A stretch of DNA of 64,000 nt from JAVBMP01 sp031552195 (GTDB taxonomy: Bacteria; Desulfobacterota; Desulfovibrionia; Desulfovibrionales; Desulfovibrionaceae): contig JAVBMT010000004.1 of NCBI GenBank assembly GCA_031552195.1, positions 4,088 through 68,087 of the forward strand. The letters run 5' to 3'. Each line of letters begins with the position of its first letter. Position 1 is the first letter of the stretch. This document shows positions 41,959-51,604 of this stretch, one piece after another. Made by a program: the position numbers and the translations under genes. Under the pieces are notes generated by a model. That model did no database searches. It saw only the letters and a list, made by a program, of their open reading frames with translations, and was not told the DNA's origin.

Positions 41959-42653
41959 ATGAGGTGTTCCGTGTCATTGTTGTTTCATACTGATTTTCAA
42001 TATTCCTCCCGCGAAACCAAACAACAATACGTGTGGCAGAAATACAGCGCTATCTTGTCAGGCGCTACTATTTTAGATGTTGGAGGAGACCAGGGTTTTT
42101 TGATGAGCCATCTTCCGCCGACATCGCGATATAATTCCATCGGATACGGTGAAAAAATAGACCAGCATTATAATCTTGAAAATACACCCTATCCGTTCGC
42201 GGATAAATCATTCGACGTTGTCCTTTGTCTGGACGTGCTGGAACATCTTGAAAAAATCCATGCGGCCTTCGATGAATGCTGCAGGCTTGCCGCCAGGCAT
42301 GTAATCATTTCCCTGCCAATCCCTACCAGGATTTTATGCGTTTTTTATATGTGGGAAAATATATGGGGCGATGCAAGGATATGAAGTTTTACGGCCTGAC
42401 GCCAGAGCCGGAGGAAGACCGGCACAGATGGTTTTTTTCGCCAGCCGACGCCCGGCAATTTATTGAGCACAGGGCCGGACGCAACTCTTTTTCTGTTCTG
42501 CAGTATGACAGCGAGTATGAGTCACCTTATTTGGGTAAGCCATCGGAGCATCCTTTAGCTAAGGTTTTCAGGCCGGATTTGCCCGTTGCGGATTTGGAAT
42601 GCGGAACAATGTGGTGGGTTATGCAACGTATGAATTGTGATTTTCAACTATAA
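41959..42653 (+). pseudogene. SAM methyltransferase gene with a frameshift
   Basis: The first frame (41959-42384) has the SAM loop ILDVGGDQGFLMSHLP, SFDVVLCLDVLEHLEK and ARHVIISLP, then turns to nonsense. The second frame carries the natural continuation NPYQDFMRFLYVGKYMGRCK to the stop at 42653, with EEDRHRWFFS, typical of this family. The break is at about 42318-42320 in CTGCCAATCCC, where one missing A would restore CTG-CCA-AAT-CCC. Either the gene is truncated or the sequence has a one-base error. The next gene starts 4 bases after the stop codon, so the repaired frame fits the operon. Confidence 0.85.
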
Positions 42654-42657
42654 AATT

Positions 42658-44673
42658 ATGCACATCCTCCTATTCATGACACGCGGCATGTCTTTGGCCG
42701 CCTGGGAAGCCAACGGCTCGCTTACGCGCGAACTCGCGCTGTATGAGGCATTTACCCGGCGCGGGCATAAGGTCTCCGTTATTTCCTGGGGCGGCGCGCA
42801 GGACTATGCCGTTGCCAAGCGTTTTCCCTGGCTGGCCGTTTACCCGAACCGCTGGAATTTGCCGGTGGAGCGCTACGAGCGTCTGCTGCCGCTGCTGCAT
42901 GCCTGGCCGTTGCTGCGTTGCGATGTCATCAAGAGCAATCAGACCAACGGAGCCGATCTGGCGTTGCGCGCGGCAAGAATATGGCAAAAGCCTTTTGTCA
43001 GCCGGTGCGGCTATCTGTGGAGCGAGTTCATGGCGGAGCAAGACCCGGCTTCATTGGGACAGGCTCAGGCCATTGAATCCGCCGTATTCAGGGGCGCGGA
43101 GCATTGCGTTGTCACTACGGAAGCCATGCGCCGAAAAATCATATCGGAATACGCGTTGCCTGAGGGCAAAGTCCAGGTTATCCCTAACTACATACCGCAG
43201 TATCTTTTTGCTGAACCATTGCCAGACTATCGCGCCGCTGGCGGAAAGGCTCTGGTGTGCCAACTGGGGCGTTTGTCCAGGCAAAAAAACTTGTTTTCCC
43301 TGGTTGAAGCCTGCACCGGTTTGCCGGTCAAACTCCGCCTGATCGGTGAAGGCGAAGACCGCGCGGAACTGATCGCCCTGGCGGAGCGGCTCAGCGTGGA
43401 GCTGGAATTGCTTGGCAACGTGCCGCATGAAGCATTGCCAGCTCTGCTGGCGGAAGCCGATATTTGCACGCTGGCGTCTTTTTATGAGGGGCACCCCAAG
43501 GCCTTGCTGGAGTATATGGCGCGCGGCTGCGCCATCCTGGCTACAGATGTTGTTGGGATAAGTGGTCTGGCCGTGCATGGGCGAAATGCCTGGCTGTGCG
43601 CCACGGATCCCGGGTCGATCCGCCAGGGGCTTGAACATCTTTTGAATGATGCTGAACTGCGCGAAAATCTGGGAACCAGGGCCAGAGAAGACGCAAGGCC
43701 ATATTCGCTGGAAACCCTGGCGGATGAAGAACTGTCTTTATATAGTCCGCTGGCTGGCGCTTCCAGGTGGCGTTCCCTGCTTGGCGGGGCAACCGGCATT
43801 GCCCTTCCGGCCGTCAGGGCCGGCGCTGCCCGCCTTAAACAAAAAACGCAATGCGGGGCGCGGCGGATGATCGGTTACGCGCGGCGCCGGTTTGGGCCGG
43901 CGGAACCAGGCGGAATGCCGGAAGCTGCGGATTATGCGCCGGACGCCCCCGCCTCTTGCGCCTCTCTCTCTGGTTTTTCAGATGCGGAGTTTCTGGATCA
44001 GGTGCTTGAAGAGCTGCGCGAACGTACCGGCAGGCAGGCTCCAGCCGAGGCCTTGCGGCTGTTGTTCGACCTTGAAGCCCGTATTTACCCGTTGGAAGGC
44101 TATTTGGCCGTGGCTTATGACAACGGCGTGCATACCAAGCACCGGCATACCCGCTACCACGATTTTTTTGTCGAACGCCTGCGGCCCGGCGAGACTGTGC
44201 TGGACATAGGCTGCGGCAACGGTTTTCTGGCTTACGACATGGCCTCCAAGAGCGGGGCGGTAGTGACCGGAATTGACCTGGGAGCGGCTAATATCGAGAT
44301 TGCCAGGGGGCGCTTCGCGCATTCCAATGTTGAGTACCGTTGCGGCGATGCCTTGGTCGACCTGCCTTCCGGCGCATTTGATACCGTGGTGCTCTCCAAT
44401 GTGCTGGAGCACCTTCCGGGGCGCTCCGGTTTTTTGGCTAAAGTCCAGACGGTCTTGCGGCCCAAGCGTTACTTGATACGCGTTCCGCTGTTTGAACGCG
44501 ACTGGCGCGTGCCTCTCAAGCGGGAACTCGGCGTCGAATGGCGGCTTGATGCCACGCATGAAACGGAATATACTTTGGAATCGTTTAAGGATGAAATAGA
44601 AGCGGCCGGGTTGGAAATCGTGTATCAGGAAGTACGTTGGAGCGAAATCTGGTGCGAAGTGAAGCCGAAGTGA
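42658..44673 (+). CDS. GT4 glycosyltransferase fused to SAM methyltransferase
   Basis: 671-residue fusion. Residues ~1-370 form a GT-B family 4 transferase: LVCQLGRLSRQKNLFSLVEA and the donor-site EX7E region STASFYEGHPKALLEYMARG (seen as ASFYEGHPKALLEYMA). After an Ala/Pro-rich linker with basic helices (~375-440), residues ~480-671 are a class I methyltransferase (TVLDIGCGNGFLAYDM, VTGIDLGAANIEIA, VVLSNVLEHLPG). The protein could add a sugar and methylate it, as in chain-terminating capping enzymes. ATG 42658. The gene is GC-rich, unlike the AT-rich genes on either side. Confidence 0.88.
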   Translation: MHILLFMTRGMSLAAWEANGSLTRELALYEAFTRRGHKVSVISWGGAQDYAVAKRFPWLAVYPNRWNLPVERYERLLPLLHAWPLLRCDVIKSNQTNGADLALRAARIWQKPFVSRCGYLWSEFMAEQDPASLGQAQAIESAVFRGAEHCVVTTEAMRRKIISEYALPEGKVQVIPNYIPQYLFAEPLPDYRAAGGKALVCQLGRLSRQKNLFSLVEACTGLPVKLRLIGEGEDRAELIALAERLSVELELLGNVPHEALPALLAEADICTLASFYEGHPKALLEYMARGCAILATDVVGISGLAVHGRNAWLCATDPGSIRQGLEHLLNDAELRENLGTRAREDARPYSLETLADEELSLYSPLAGASRWRSLLGGATGIALPAVRAGAARLKQKTQCGARRMIGYARRRFGPAEPGGMPEAADYAPDAPASCASLSGFSDAEFLDQVLEELRERTGRQAPAEALRLLFDLEARIYPLEGYLAVAYDNGVHTKHRHTRYHDFFVERLRPGETVLDIGCGNGFLAYDMASKSGAVVTGIDLGAANIEIARGRFAHSNVEYRCGDALVDLPSGAFDTVVLSNVLEHLPGRSGFLAKVQTVLRPKRYLIRVPLFERDWRVPLKRELGVEWRLDATHETEYTLESFKDEIEAAGLEIVYQEVRWSEIWCEVKPK

Positions 44674-44675
44674 GC

Positions 44676-45971
44676 ATGGCGGGGCGGGAATCCATTTACC
44701 CCGGCGCGGCGCCGCCCATAACCGTATTAATGTCGGTGCATAACGGCGGGAAATATCTGCGCGAAAGTGTGGACAGCATTCTTGCTCAGACCTTTTCCGG
44801 CTTTTTGTTCCTGATTATTGACGACGCCTCAACGGACGGCACGCCGGATATTCTGGCGGAGTATGCCGCCGCCGATCAACGGGTCCGCGTTATAACCAAC
44901 GCGGCGAACATCGGTCTTACGGCCAGCCTGAACAAGGGCATAGCCCTGATTGAAAGCCCCTATATCGCCCGCATGGACGCCGATGACGTCAGTCTGCCGG
45001 AACGCTTCGCCAGGCAGATCGAATTCATGGAGGCGCATCCGGAAGTGGCGGCTTGCGGAACATACTCGCTTATTGTGGATGCGGAGGGAGTGGAAGTCGG
45101 CGATTATTCCCCGCCGCATACATGTCAGGAAATAAATGCATACCTGCACAAATTCGGTTCCCCGATCGTTCATTCCAGCGTCATGATCAGAACGGGGCCG
45201 TTAAAGAATATTGGCGGATATCGTGAAGCATTTCTTACAGCGCAAGATTATGATCTTTGGTTGCGCCTGTCGCATAGCAACAGGCTTGCCAATCTTCCCG
45301 AGCCACTAATTTTATATAGAGAGCACGGTAAAAGCGTAACAAATATGCGCATGGCGCAGCAAGCGGTCAGCCATATTCTTGCGGCACAAGCCGCTGAAAT
45401 CAGGGGCATGGGCATGGCGGATCCATTGTCGGCGCCTGATATTACGCTAGACTCCACAACTATGTTGTCGCTCCAGAATCAAGCAGGCTTGCCCAGTCTG
45501 ATTATGTGGATACAGTTATTATTGTGGCGTAATATAGAAAATAAAGAAAAAATGCTGGAACAGGCTTGGCAATTTTTATTATGCGGAAAGAAAGAATTTC
45601 CTTCGGAATGCTATCGCTTATTTGAAAACACATGTGTTTTCAATAGCGACTGTGCCGACAGCATACTGAAACAATTGCAGACAACCGCATATGACGGCGC
45701 TCCGGTTATGACGCCGGCGCATTCGCTGTTAACCCTTATAGTTGAATTACGAAAAGCGCAAAATGAATTGTCTGCTATGCTGAGTGAAAAACAGTCTTTG
45801 TTGATTGAAAAGCAGTCATTAGATGATGAGCATCGCAGGCTGAGCCTTGAACGTGGACTATTGCAGGCCAATATAGCGGGCATGCTTAATTCTAGATCTT
45901 GGCGCATAACAGCTCCGTTGAGATGGCTTGCACGAAAAGCAAAAAGGCGTGCGCTCGGCTCGGGCAAGTGA
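44676..45971 (+). CDS. GT2 glycosyltransferase with C-terminal coiled coil
   Basis: 431-residue protein. Residues ~15-240 are a GT-A family 2 domain: ITVLMSVHNGGKYLRESVDS, IDDASTDGTPDILAEY, ARMDADDVSLPERF (DXD) and REAFLTAQDYDLWLRL. Residues ~355-405 form a coiled coil (LRKAQNELSAMLSEKQSLL), and the tail NSRSWRITAPLRWLARK is a common ending of glycan-cluster transferases. ATG 44676 is 2 bases after the previous stop codon. The DNA is GC-rich up to about 45,240 and AT-rich after, suggesting recombination inside the gene. Confidence 0.87.
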   Translation: MAGRESIYPGAAPPITVLMSVHNGGKYLRESVDSILAQTFSGFLFLIIDDASTDGTPDILAEYAAADQRVRVITNAANIGLTASLNKGIALIESPYIARMDADDVSLPERFARQIEFMEAHPEVAACGTYSLIVDAEGVEVGDYSPPHTCQEINAYLHKFGSPIVHSSVMIRTGPLKNIGGYREAFLTAQDYDLWLRLSHSNRLANLPEPLILYREHGKSVTNMRMAQQAVSHILAAQAAEIRGMGMADPLSAPDITLDSTTMLSLQNQAGLPSLIMWIQLLLWRNIENKEKMLEQAWQFLLCGKKEFPSECYRLFENTCVFNSDCADSILKQLQTTAYDGAPVMTPAHSLLTLIVELRKAQNELSAMLSEKQSLLIEKQSLDDEHRRLSLERGLLQANIAGMLNSRSWRITAPLRWLARKAKRRALGSGK

Positions 45972-46019
45972 TAAGCCGGTAGTATCAAGCAGAGAACATA
46001 AAACTTAAGTAATAAAATT

Positions 46020-47006
46020 ATGAAAATTGCATTTTGGGGTCAACCCGAATATTTTAGGTTTTGCTATGAAGATGATCTTAATGATTTGGGAGAAGTAAAA
46101 GAGTTTGTGTGCCATTTCGGCATGAATCCGCAAGAGCTGCAAGATGCAGTCGATTTTTCTGCGGATTATAATATATTTTTCCGAGGTGAATTTATTCCTC
46201 CGGAAGTGTTAAACGCGCTATCAGGTATAAAAATAGCCCTTTCCAGCGAACCTTTTCCCCGTTATGTTAATGGCAAATTAAACTTTACACGGGATTCTAT
46301 AAAGCGTTATTTAGATTTTCGTAAACGGGTAAGGTGCTTGCGGTATGATTATATTTTCCATTATGACGAGGCCTCTCTCTCTCTCTTAACCCGTGATGGC
46401 CTTCACCTATCCGGTTCCTTTCCTTTTCCTGTAGCTGTCGATACGTACTGCACGCGTGATGTGGAAAAACAACGCGATATTTTTTTTATCGGGCGTAGCA
46501 CCAGGCATCGTGAAGAATACTTTGGGCCACTAAAGCATCATTACAATTTCTTGCACATTTGCCATGGCGTCTATGGTCCACCTTTAATCGACTACGTAGC
46601 GGCATCGAAAATTTGCCTAAACATACACGCGGAACCTGAAATTTCCTGGGAGCCACGCATGCAGATGTTGTTAGCATGCGGCGCATTCGTTATTAGTGAA
46701 AAGATAACTCCTAACGCATATTTGCGCCCGGGAATTGATTATGTGGAAGTGGCTTCTCCGGCTGATGCTCAGGCGGCGGTGGAGTATTATTTGCATAATG
46801 AAGAAGAACGAATTACTGTGGCAACTAACGGTTGCAGGCGTGTTAATGATCTGCTGAACGGCAGGCTGGTTTTTAAAGAGTTGATTGAGAAAATTTCAAA
46901 TAGCGAAATAGAAAAATACCGGAGCACTGAGCCCAGCCGTTCATGGGAGTTCATAGGTGTGTGCAGCAATTTTTGGCATGGCTTACGGGCGCGCATTCAA
47001 AAATAG
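46020..47006 (+). CDS. CgeB-like glycosyltransferase
   Basis: 328-residue protein of the CgeB/glycosyl-transferase group 1_2 type. The first half is divergent (MKIAFWGQPEYFRFCYEDDL), and the second carries IFFIGRSTRHREEYFGPLKH, SKICLNIHAEPEISWEPRMQ and MLLACGAFVISEKI, the usual donor-side pattern (N-x-H, PRxxE-like, GAFV). It should add one sugar to the growing glycan. AT-rich gene; no strong ribosome site before ATG 46020. Confidence 0.8.
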   Translation: MKIAFWGQPEYFRFCYEDDLNDLGEVKEFVCHFGMNPQELQDAVDFSADYNIFFRGEFIPPEVLNALSGIKIALSSEPFPRYVNGKLNFTRDSIKRYLDFRKRVRCLRYDYIFHYDEASLSLLTRDGLHLSGSFPFPVAVDTYCTRDVEKQRDIFFIGRSTRHREEYFGPLKHHYNFLHICHGVYGPPLIDYVAASKICLNIHAEPEISWEPRMQMLLACGAFVISEKITPNAYLRPGIDYVEVASPADAQAAVEYYLHNEEERITVATNGCRRVNDLLNGRLVFKELIEKISNSEIEKYRSTEPSRSWEFIGVCSNFWHGLRARIQK

Positions 47007-47140
47007 AGTTGGAGAGCCACCTCATAATCAAAAAGTAAAACCGGAGACGGCGTTGAACATAGCTTGAGCAAACCGTCCCATCGGCGTTTCAGGGGCGGCG
47101 ATGTTTTTTATTAACCAGTAGTAAAAGAGGAGCCGAATAG

Positions 47141-47721
47141 ATGAGCAATGAGTACACGTTAAACGGCACGTATTCCAGCTCGAAGATATTGTCAGCTCCT
47201 TTGGCAAAGGAAACTTGCGGCTTGATCTGGGCTGCGGGTGCTATAAGCAGAGCGGGTGCATAGGCATAGATAATATGGCCGGTGCGGCAACACAGATTCA
47301 AAATGACGATAACGCACCAGATATATTGATGGATTTGAATAGGTGCGCAATTCCATTTCAGGATGAATCATGCGCGGAGATAGTATCGTCACATTTTTTG
47401 GAACATTCTAATCTTGATCACATTATTAATGAAAGTTTCAGGCTGTTAAGGCCTAAGGGAACGTTTCTCTTTGTCGTTCCATATGCCAATTCCGCTGAGG
47501 GGATGTATCCTGGGCATAGTATTTTTTTGACTGAAAAATGGTTTCAGCAAAATATGAATTTTAACGAGAAATTTAAAATTGTTAAGATAAAGTACACCCC
47601 TAGTGAGCATTGGCGCCAGGTGCCTTGGTGTGTGCGCCTGGTAACCCCTTTTGATCTTGCGTGAAAAATTTTCTTTAATGTTTGCAATCAAATGTCCATA
47701 ACGGCTGAAGTAAGAAAATAG
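47141..47721 (+). pseudogene. Methyltransferase gene broken by a frameshift and a stop codon
   Basis: ATG 47141 has a strong site AGAGGAG 8 bases upstream, but its frame leaves the methyltransferase after a few codons. The conserved domain runs in another frame from about 47152: FGKGNLRLDLGCG, CIGIDNM, ILMDLNRCAIPFQDESC, SHFLEHSNLDH and LLRPKGTFLFVVP. At 47662 an in-frame TGA interrupts VTPFDLA, and the same frame continues as KIFFNVCNQMSITAEVRK to TAG at 47719, the normal C-terminus of such enzymes. A CGA-to-TGA change explains this stop. With a lost base near 47155 the gene carries two lesions and is probably dead. Confidence 0.8.
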
Positions 47722-47824
47722 ATTGGGGCAAGACCGTCAGATGGTTTGGGTGCCTTCAAAGTAAGTAGTGCCCTGACATCTAAAAGCTAACAAACGCGTG
47801 ATCTATGCAAGGGTATGCTAGTCT

Positions 47825-48814
47825 ATGGCAACAACACATCATAATATAGCAATTATTTTGCCTGCTTATAATGAGGAGCTCACTATAGGCGGCACAATTG
47901 AAGGCTTTCATGGGGCTATACCTGAAGCAAGAATTTATGTCGTGGATAATAACTCCAACGACAACACGGCGGTAATCGCGGAAAAAACATTGAAAACGTT
48001 TAATATAAGCGGAGCAGTTCTTCATGAGGCTAGGCAAGGCAAAGGTAATGCCGTCCGGAGGGCTTTCTTGGAAGTCGATGCCGATATTTACGTCATGGCT
48101 GATGCTGATATGACGTATCCTCCGGCACAAGTACGGGAATTGATTCAGCCCATCATAGACGGTCGCGCTGATATGGTTAATGGCGACCGCCATTCAGGCG
48201 GTGATTATGCCGCCGAGAATGACCGCCCATTACACAATTTAGGCAATAACCTTGTGCAAAAGTTAGTGAATTCTGTCTCAGGGGCTTCTGTGATTGACAT
48301 TATGACTGGTTACCGGGCATTAAGCCGTACGTTTGTGGAAACGTACCCTATTCTTGTTGAGGGTTTTCAACTTGAAACGGATATGACTATATTTGCTCTG
48401 CAAAGCCGATTTAGAATCATTGAGGTTCCGATACGCTATGTTAACCGTCCTGCCGGTAGTTACTCGAAATTAAATACGTGTTCTGATGGTCTACGGGTTT
48501 TAAGAACGATATTAAACTTGTTCAGGCATTATAAGCCGTTAGTGTTTTTTTCTATCGCAGCGATAATATTGGCATTGTCTGGAATGGTTCTAGGTATTCC
48601 TGTCATTATGGAATTCATGGCAACCGGTTACGTAAGTCATATACCTTTGGCTATACTAGCCTCTGGCATCGAAATAATAGCCGTAGTGACTTTTGGCATT
48701 GGACTCACTCTTGATTCTATTGCCTACCATAGGAGAATTGATATTGAAAATATGCTACATAAAAATACATTGCCATACTATAAGGCCTCTGATCATATCT
48801 CACCGATACTGTAA
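47825..48814 (+). CDS. GT2 polyprenyl-phosphate glycosyltransferase (DPM1/GtrB-like)
   Basis: 329-residue protein: GT-A domain (~1-230; IAIILPAYNEELTIGGTIEG, YVVDNNSNDNTAVIAE, IYVMADADMTYPPAQV with the DXD, and VPIRYVNRPAGSYSKL) and two C-terminal membrane helices (~240-260 and ~275-305). This is the layout of dolichyl/undecaprenyl-phosphate mannosyl- or glucosyltransferases, which load a sugar onto a polyprenyl phosphate for transfer outside the membrane. The next gene encodes a multi-spanning protein that could be the receiving GT-C enzyme. Start ATG 47825; ribosome site weak. Confidence 0.88.
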   Translation: MATTHHNIAIILPAYNEELTIGGTIEGFHGAIPEARIYVVDNNSNDNTAVIAEKTLKTFNISGAVLHEARQGKGNAVRRAFLEVDADIYVMADADMTYPPAQVRELIQPIIDGRADMVNGDRHSGGDYAAENDRPLHNLGNNLVQKLVNSVSGASVIDIMTGYRALSRTFVETYPILVEGFQLETDMTIFALQSRFRIIEVPIRYVNRPAGSYSKLNTCSDGLRVLRTILNLFRHYKPLVFFSIAAIILALSGMVLGIPVIMEFMATGYVSHIPLAILASGIEIIAVVTFGIGLTLDSIAYHRRIDIENMLHKNTLPYYKASDHISPIL

Positions 48815-48885
48815 GTTTTAATTATTCTTCTAATAAAAGCTGCTAAACTAATACAATCAGCCTTTATGGGGTTTAGGAGGTGGGA

Positions 48886-50334
48886 ATGACTAATTACATA
48901 GAGAAGTTGTTTGGTTTCGCATGCTGCATCTTTTTATTGTTTCACGCCTCGGCCTTATTCTATGCCGCTGGCCCGTTTAATCTCTATCCTGATTCAGGCG
49001 GCTATTTGCAGGCTGCGACTTCATATTTAACTGAATGCCATATACTGTTCAGCCAGGCGAGGCCGATCGGCCTACCGTTTCTTTATTTTGCTCTTCTTAA
49101 AATTAGCAATGGCAATTTGTATCTTATCAGCATGTTCCAGCTATTTTTCTTTTATGTCGCAGTATACTCGGCGAGCTGGCTATCTTTTCCCGACCGCTCT
49201 TGGATAACGCGTCTGGTGGTTACATTAGGAATTGTGCTGCTGTCATTCCGTACTTTTGTTTATTCGTATATGGTGTTGTCTGAAATAATATTCGCAGCTT
49301 TCCTAGTTATCTTTGCAGCAGTATTGATTAATTGCGTTCGTGCCCAACAAGCGGCTAAATATAAAAGACTTTATGCGCTTTTTTTATGCGCTGTTGCTCT
49401 TTCATTAATAAAATCATCCGGTTGGATGTTTTTAGTGATCGTGCTCGCTATATATTGCTGGCATTATTTTAAGGGGGAACGAAGACCACGCGTTTTTTTG
49501 CCCGTATTAGTGATATTACCGCTCATCTTGGCAATGAACTATATAGCGCTCGGAACTTTAAAATTTTCTCAGCAAGATGCGATACAGCTTCTCATCTCAG
49601 CCAATCAATACATTAACTATGATACGGACTATATGGCTGCTGATAAGGCAAAAATTAAGAAAAGCCATGAAGAAATTCTGGAGCGTTACTATCCTAGAAC
49701 ACGCCTTGATCAAATGATAGGACCAGTGGAAGGTATAAAAACTCCCAGCCAGATATTACGCGAAAATTACAAAACCAATGATGAATATAATGAAAAGATA
49801 AAAGCGTTAATATTTGAAGGGTTGATGTCAGGCGGAAATTCATTCAGATACGCCTGGAGCGGTGTTACTGAATTATATAAAATGATTGTTAAGGATGTTG
49901 AAGAAGGAACTATCATACCGCTTATTTCTGTTGGAGATTATAACAATGATGTCTTGCGGCATACGCCGTCATTAAAAAAAAATGAACGCCCGCAACGAGA
50001 AATAGAAAATAGTGTTAGTGGAAGATACTATAAAGCAATGGCAAAATATTTTTTCTGGCCTAAATATATTTCTTTCGCGGCAGTACTCATCGCTCTCGGC
50101 TACTCTATGTTGCAACCCACCTCCCTTGGCGGAAAAGGCGTAAGCCGTATATGCGCATTTATTTTTTTGATTTGTGTCATGTACCTGTACGCCTCCTGCC
50201 TGTTAGTCTTTGCCTTAGACAGATACTATGTAGGCGTTGAATCAGTCATGTGGTTGCTGTTTTTTGTGTTATTAAATAAACTTACCGCGCCAAGACTTGA
50301 CGAGCGTATACAACATAGGCGCGGTGCGAGCTAA
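48886..50334 (+). CDS. Multi-spanning GT-C-like membrane glycosyltransferase
   Basis: 482-residue membrane protein with about ten helices in residues 1-220 and 385-475 and a soluble loop of ~165 residues between. An acidic site early in the first periplasmic loop (NLYPDSGGYLQAA) fits the catalytic Asp of GT-C enzymes that use polyprenyl-phosphate sugars. It should transfer the sugar supplied by the preceding GT2 to the glycan in the periplasm. AGGAGG lies 5 bases before ATG 48886 (GTG 48880 is rejected for overlapping it). AT-rich. No family name is certain. Confidence 0.75.
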   Translation: MTNYIEKLFGFACCIFLLFHASALFYAAGPFNLYPDSGGYLQAATSYLTECHILFSQARPIGLPFLYFALLKISNGNLYLISMFQLFFFYVAVYSASWLSFPDRSWITRLVVTLGIVLLSFRTFVYSYMVLSEIIFAAFLVIFAAVLINCVRAQQAAKYKRLYALFLCAVALSLIKSSGWMFLVIVLAIYCWHYFKGERRPRVFLPVLVILPLILAMNYIALGTLKFSQQDAIQLLISANQYINYDTDYMAADKAKIKKSHEEILERYYPRTRLDQMIGPVEGIKTPSQILRENYKTNDEYNEKIKALIFEGLMSGGNSFRYAWSGVTELYKMIVKDVEEGTIIPLISVGDYNNDVLRHTPSLKKNERPQREIENSVSGRYYKAMAKYFFWPKYISFAAVLIALGYSMLQPTSLGGKGVSRICAFIFLICVMYLYASCLLVFALDRYYVGVESVMWLLFFVLLNKLTAPRLDERIQHRRGAS

Positions 50335-50339
50335 ATTTT

Positions 50340-51590
50340 ATGCGAATTGCATTCATTATCGGCAGTACTGACATCGGCGGCGGTACATACGTCATCTTCC
50401 AGCATGCACTCTATGCCAAGCAGCTTGGGCATGATGTCGAATTGATCCATATATTGCCTCAAAGCCATAAAAATAAATGGCATCCCGCCTTGGACGCGCT
50501 CACGTTTGTTACTCCTGAGGAAGCCTCCGGACGACATTACGATATTGCGATCGCCACATGGTGGCCGACTGTCGGATATCTCCCCAAAATTTCCGCAACG
50601 GAGTATGTCTACTTCGTGCAGTCAATCGAATCATGGTTCGTCCCGGATCAGGAGGTTGGCGTGCGCCGCCAGATTGACGCCACCTATCTCACCCCCGTGC
50701 CTATCATTACTGAAGCCCGCTGGATTCAAGAGTATCTTAAAAAGCAGTTGTCCCATAACGCGTATTTAGCGCCAAATGGAATCGCCAAAGATTTTTTATC
50801 TTCGGATGGTCCGTGTATGGCACCCCCGCCGAAGAAAGGCATACGGGTATTAGTCGAAGGTCCGGTAGGGGTGGATTTCAAAAATGTGCCTCGCACCATA
50901 GAACTGGTCAAAAAGGCTAAGCCGTCCGAAATATGGTTGCTCACCAGTTCGCGCATTTCCTGGTATCCCGGCGTGGATAAAGTGTTTTCCTGCATTCCGG
51001 CGGATAAAGTTGGGGAAGTATACCGCTCGTGTGATGTCCTGGTTAAGCTGAGCTACGTGGAGGGCATGTTCGGTCCTCCGCTGGAGATGTTTCATTGCGG
51101 TGGCACTGCCGTTGTATATGATGTTACCGGGCATGATGAATATATGAATGATCTGAACAGCGTGATCATTCCCACAGGCGACGAAGTTGCTGTTGTTGAT
51201 GCCATAAAAAGGCTGCAAAATTCGCCTGAACTTCTGCGGAAATTGAAACAAGGCGCTCAGGAGACAGCCCGAAATTGGCCTGACTGGGACACTGCCTCAG
51301 AAAAGTTTTTCATTGCGGTGGAAAATATTTTGGCTGAAGCTCCAGCAATAACGGGGATAGAAATAGAAGCAATGCTGGCGTTTGGTCTGCCGGAAGATGG
51401 AGATAGCGCTCCGCGAGCGGGACTCAAGGAAAAATTATGGCGTGCGGCTAAAATGATTATGCCCTCCCAAATGGGGTATGGACTTTTGCCGTTATATTAT
51501 TGGGTCCGCTACGCCCATGATAGGCAATGTGGGCGAAGAACAAGGACATTCAGCTTTAAACCAGAAGAATTGCCGCTAAATCAGCGATAA
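50340..51590 (+). CDS. GT4 glycosyltransferase
   Basis: 416-residue GT-B protein: MRIAFIIGSTDIGGGTYVIF at the acceptor domain start, NAYLAPNGIAKDF linker, then RVLVEGPVGVDFKNVPRTIE and LVKLSYVEGMFGPPLEMFHC with the EX7E-like donor site and GTAVVYDVTGHDEY. It resembles WsaF-type rhamnosyltransferases of S-layer and rhamnan glycans. The C-terminus has basic helices. It is the last plus-strand gene of the cluster and is convergent with the RgpF-like gene; 14 bases separate the stop codons and no terminator is visible. Confidence 0.83.
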   Translation: MRIAFIIGSTDIGGGTYVIFQHALYAKQLGHDVELIHILPQSHKNKWHPALDALTFVTPEEASGRHYDIAIATWWPTVGYLPKISATEYVYFVQSIESWFVPDQEVGVRRQIDATYLTPVPIITEARWIQEYLKKQLSHNAYLAPNGIAKDFLSSDGPCMAPPPKKGIRVLVEGPVGVDFKNVPRTIELVKKAKPSEIWLLTSSRISWYPGVDKVFSCIPADKVGEVYRSCDVLVKLSYVEGMFGPPLEMFHCGGTAVVYDVTGHDEYMNDLNSVIIPTGDEVAVVDAIKRLQNSPELLRKLKQGAQETARNWPDWDTASEKFFIAVENILAEAPAITGIEIEAMLAFGLPEDGDSAPRAGLKEKLWRAAKMIMPSQMGYGLLPLYYWVRYAHDRQCGRRTRTFSFKPEELPLNQR

Positions 51591-51604
51591 AAAATTCTGG
51601 TTAT

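Noticed and set aside
42310..42325. Programmed -1 frameshift in the methyltransferase
   Set aside because: There is no slippery heptamer at the junction and no downstream stem or pseudoknot is evident.
47662..47664. In-frame TGA read as selenocysteine
   Set aside because: No hairpin resembling a SECIS follows, and the position is one where Arg is expected, so a CGA-to-TGA nonsense change is simpler.
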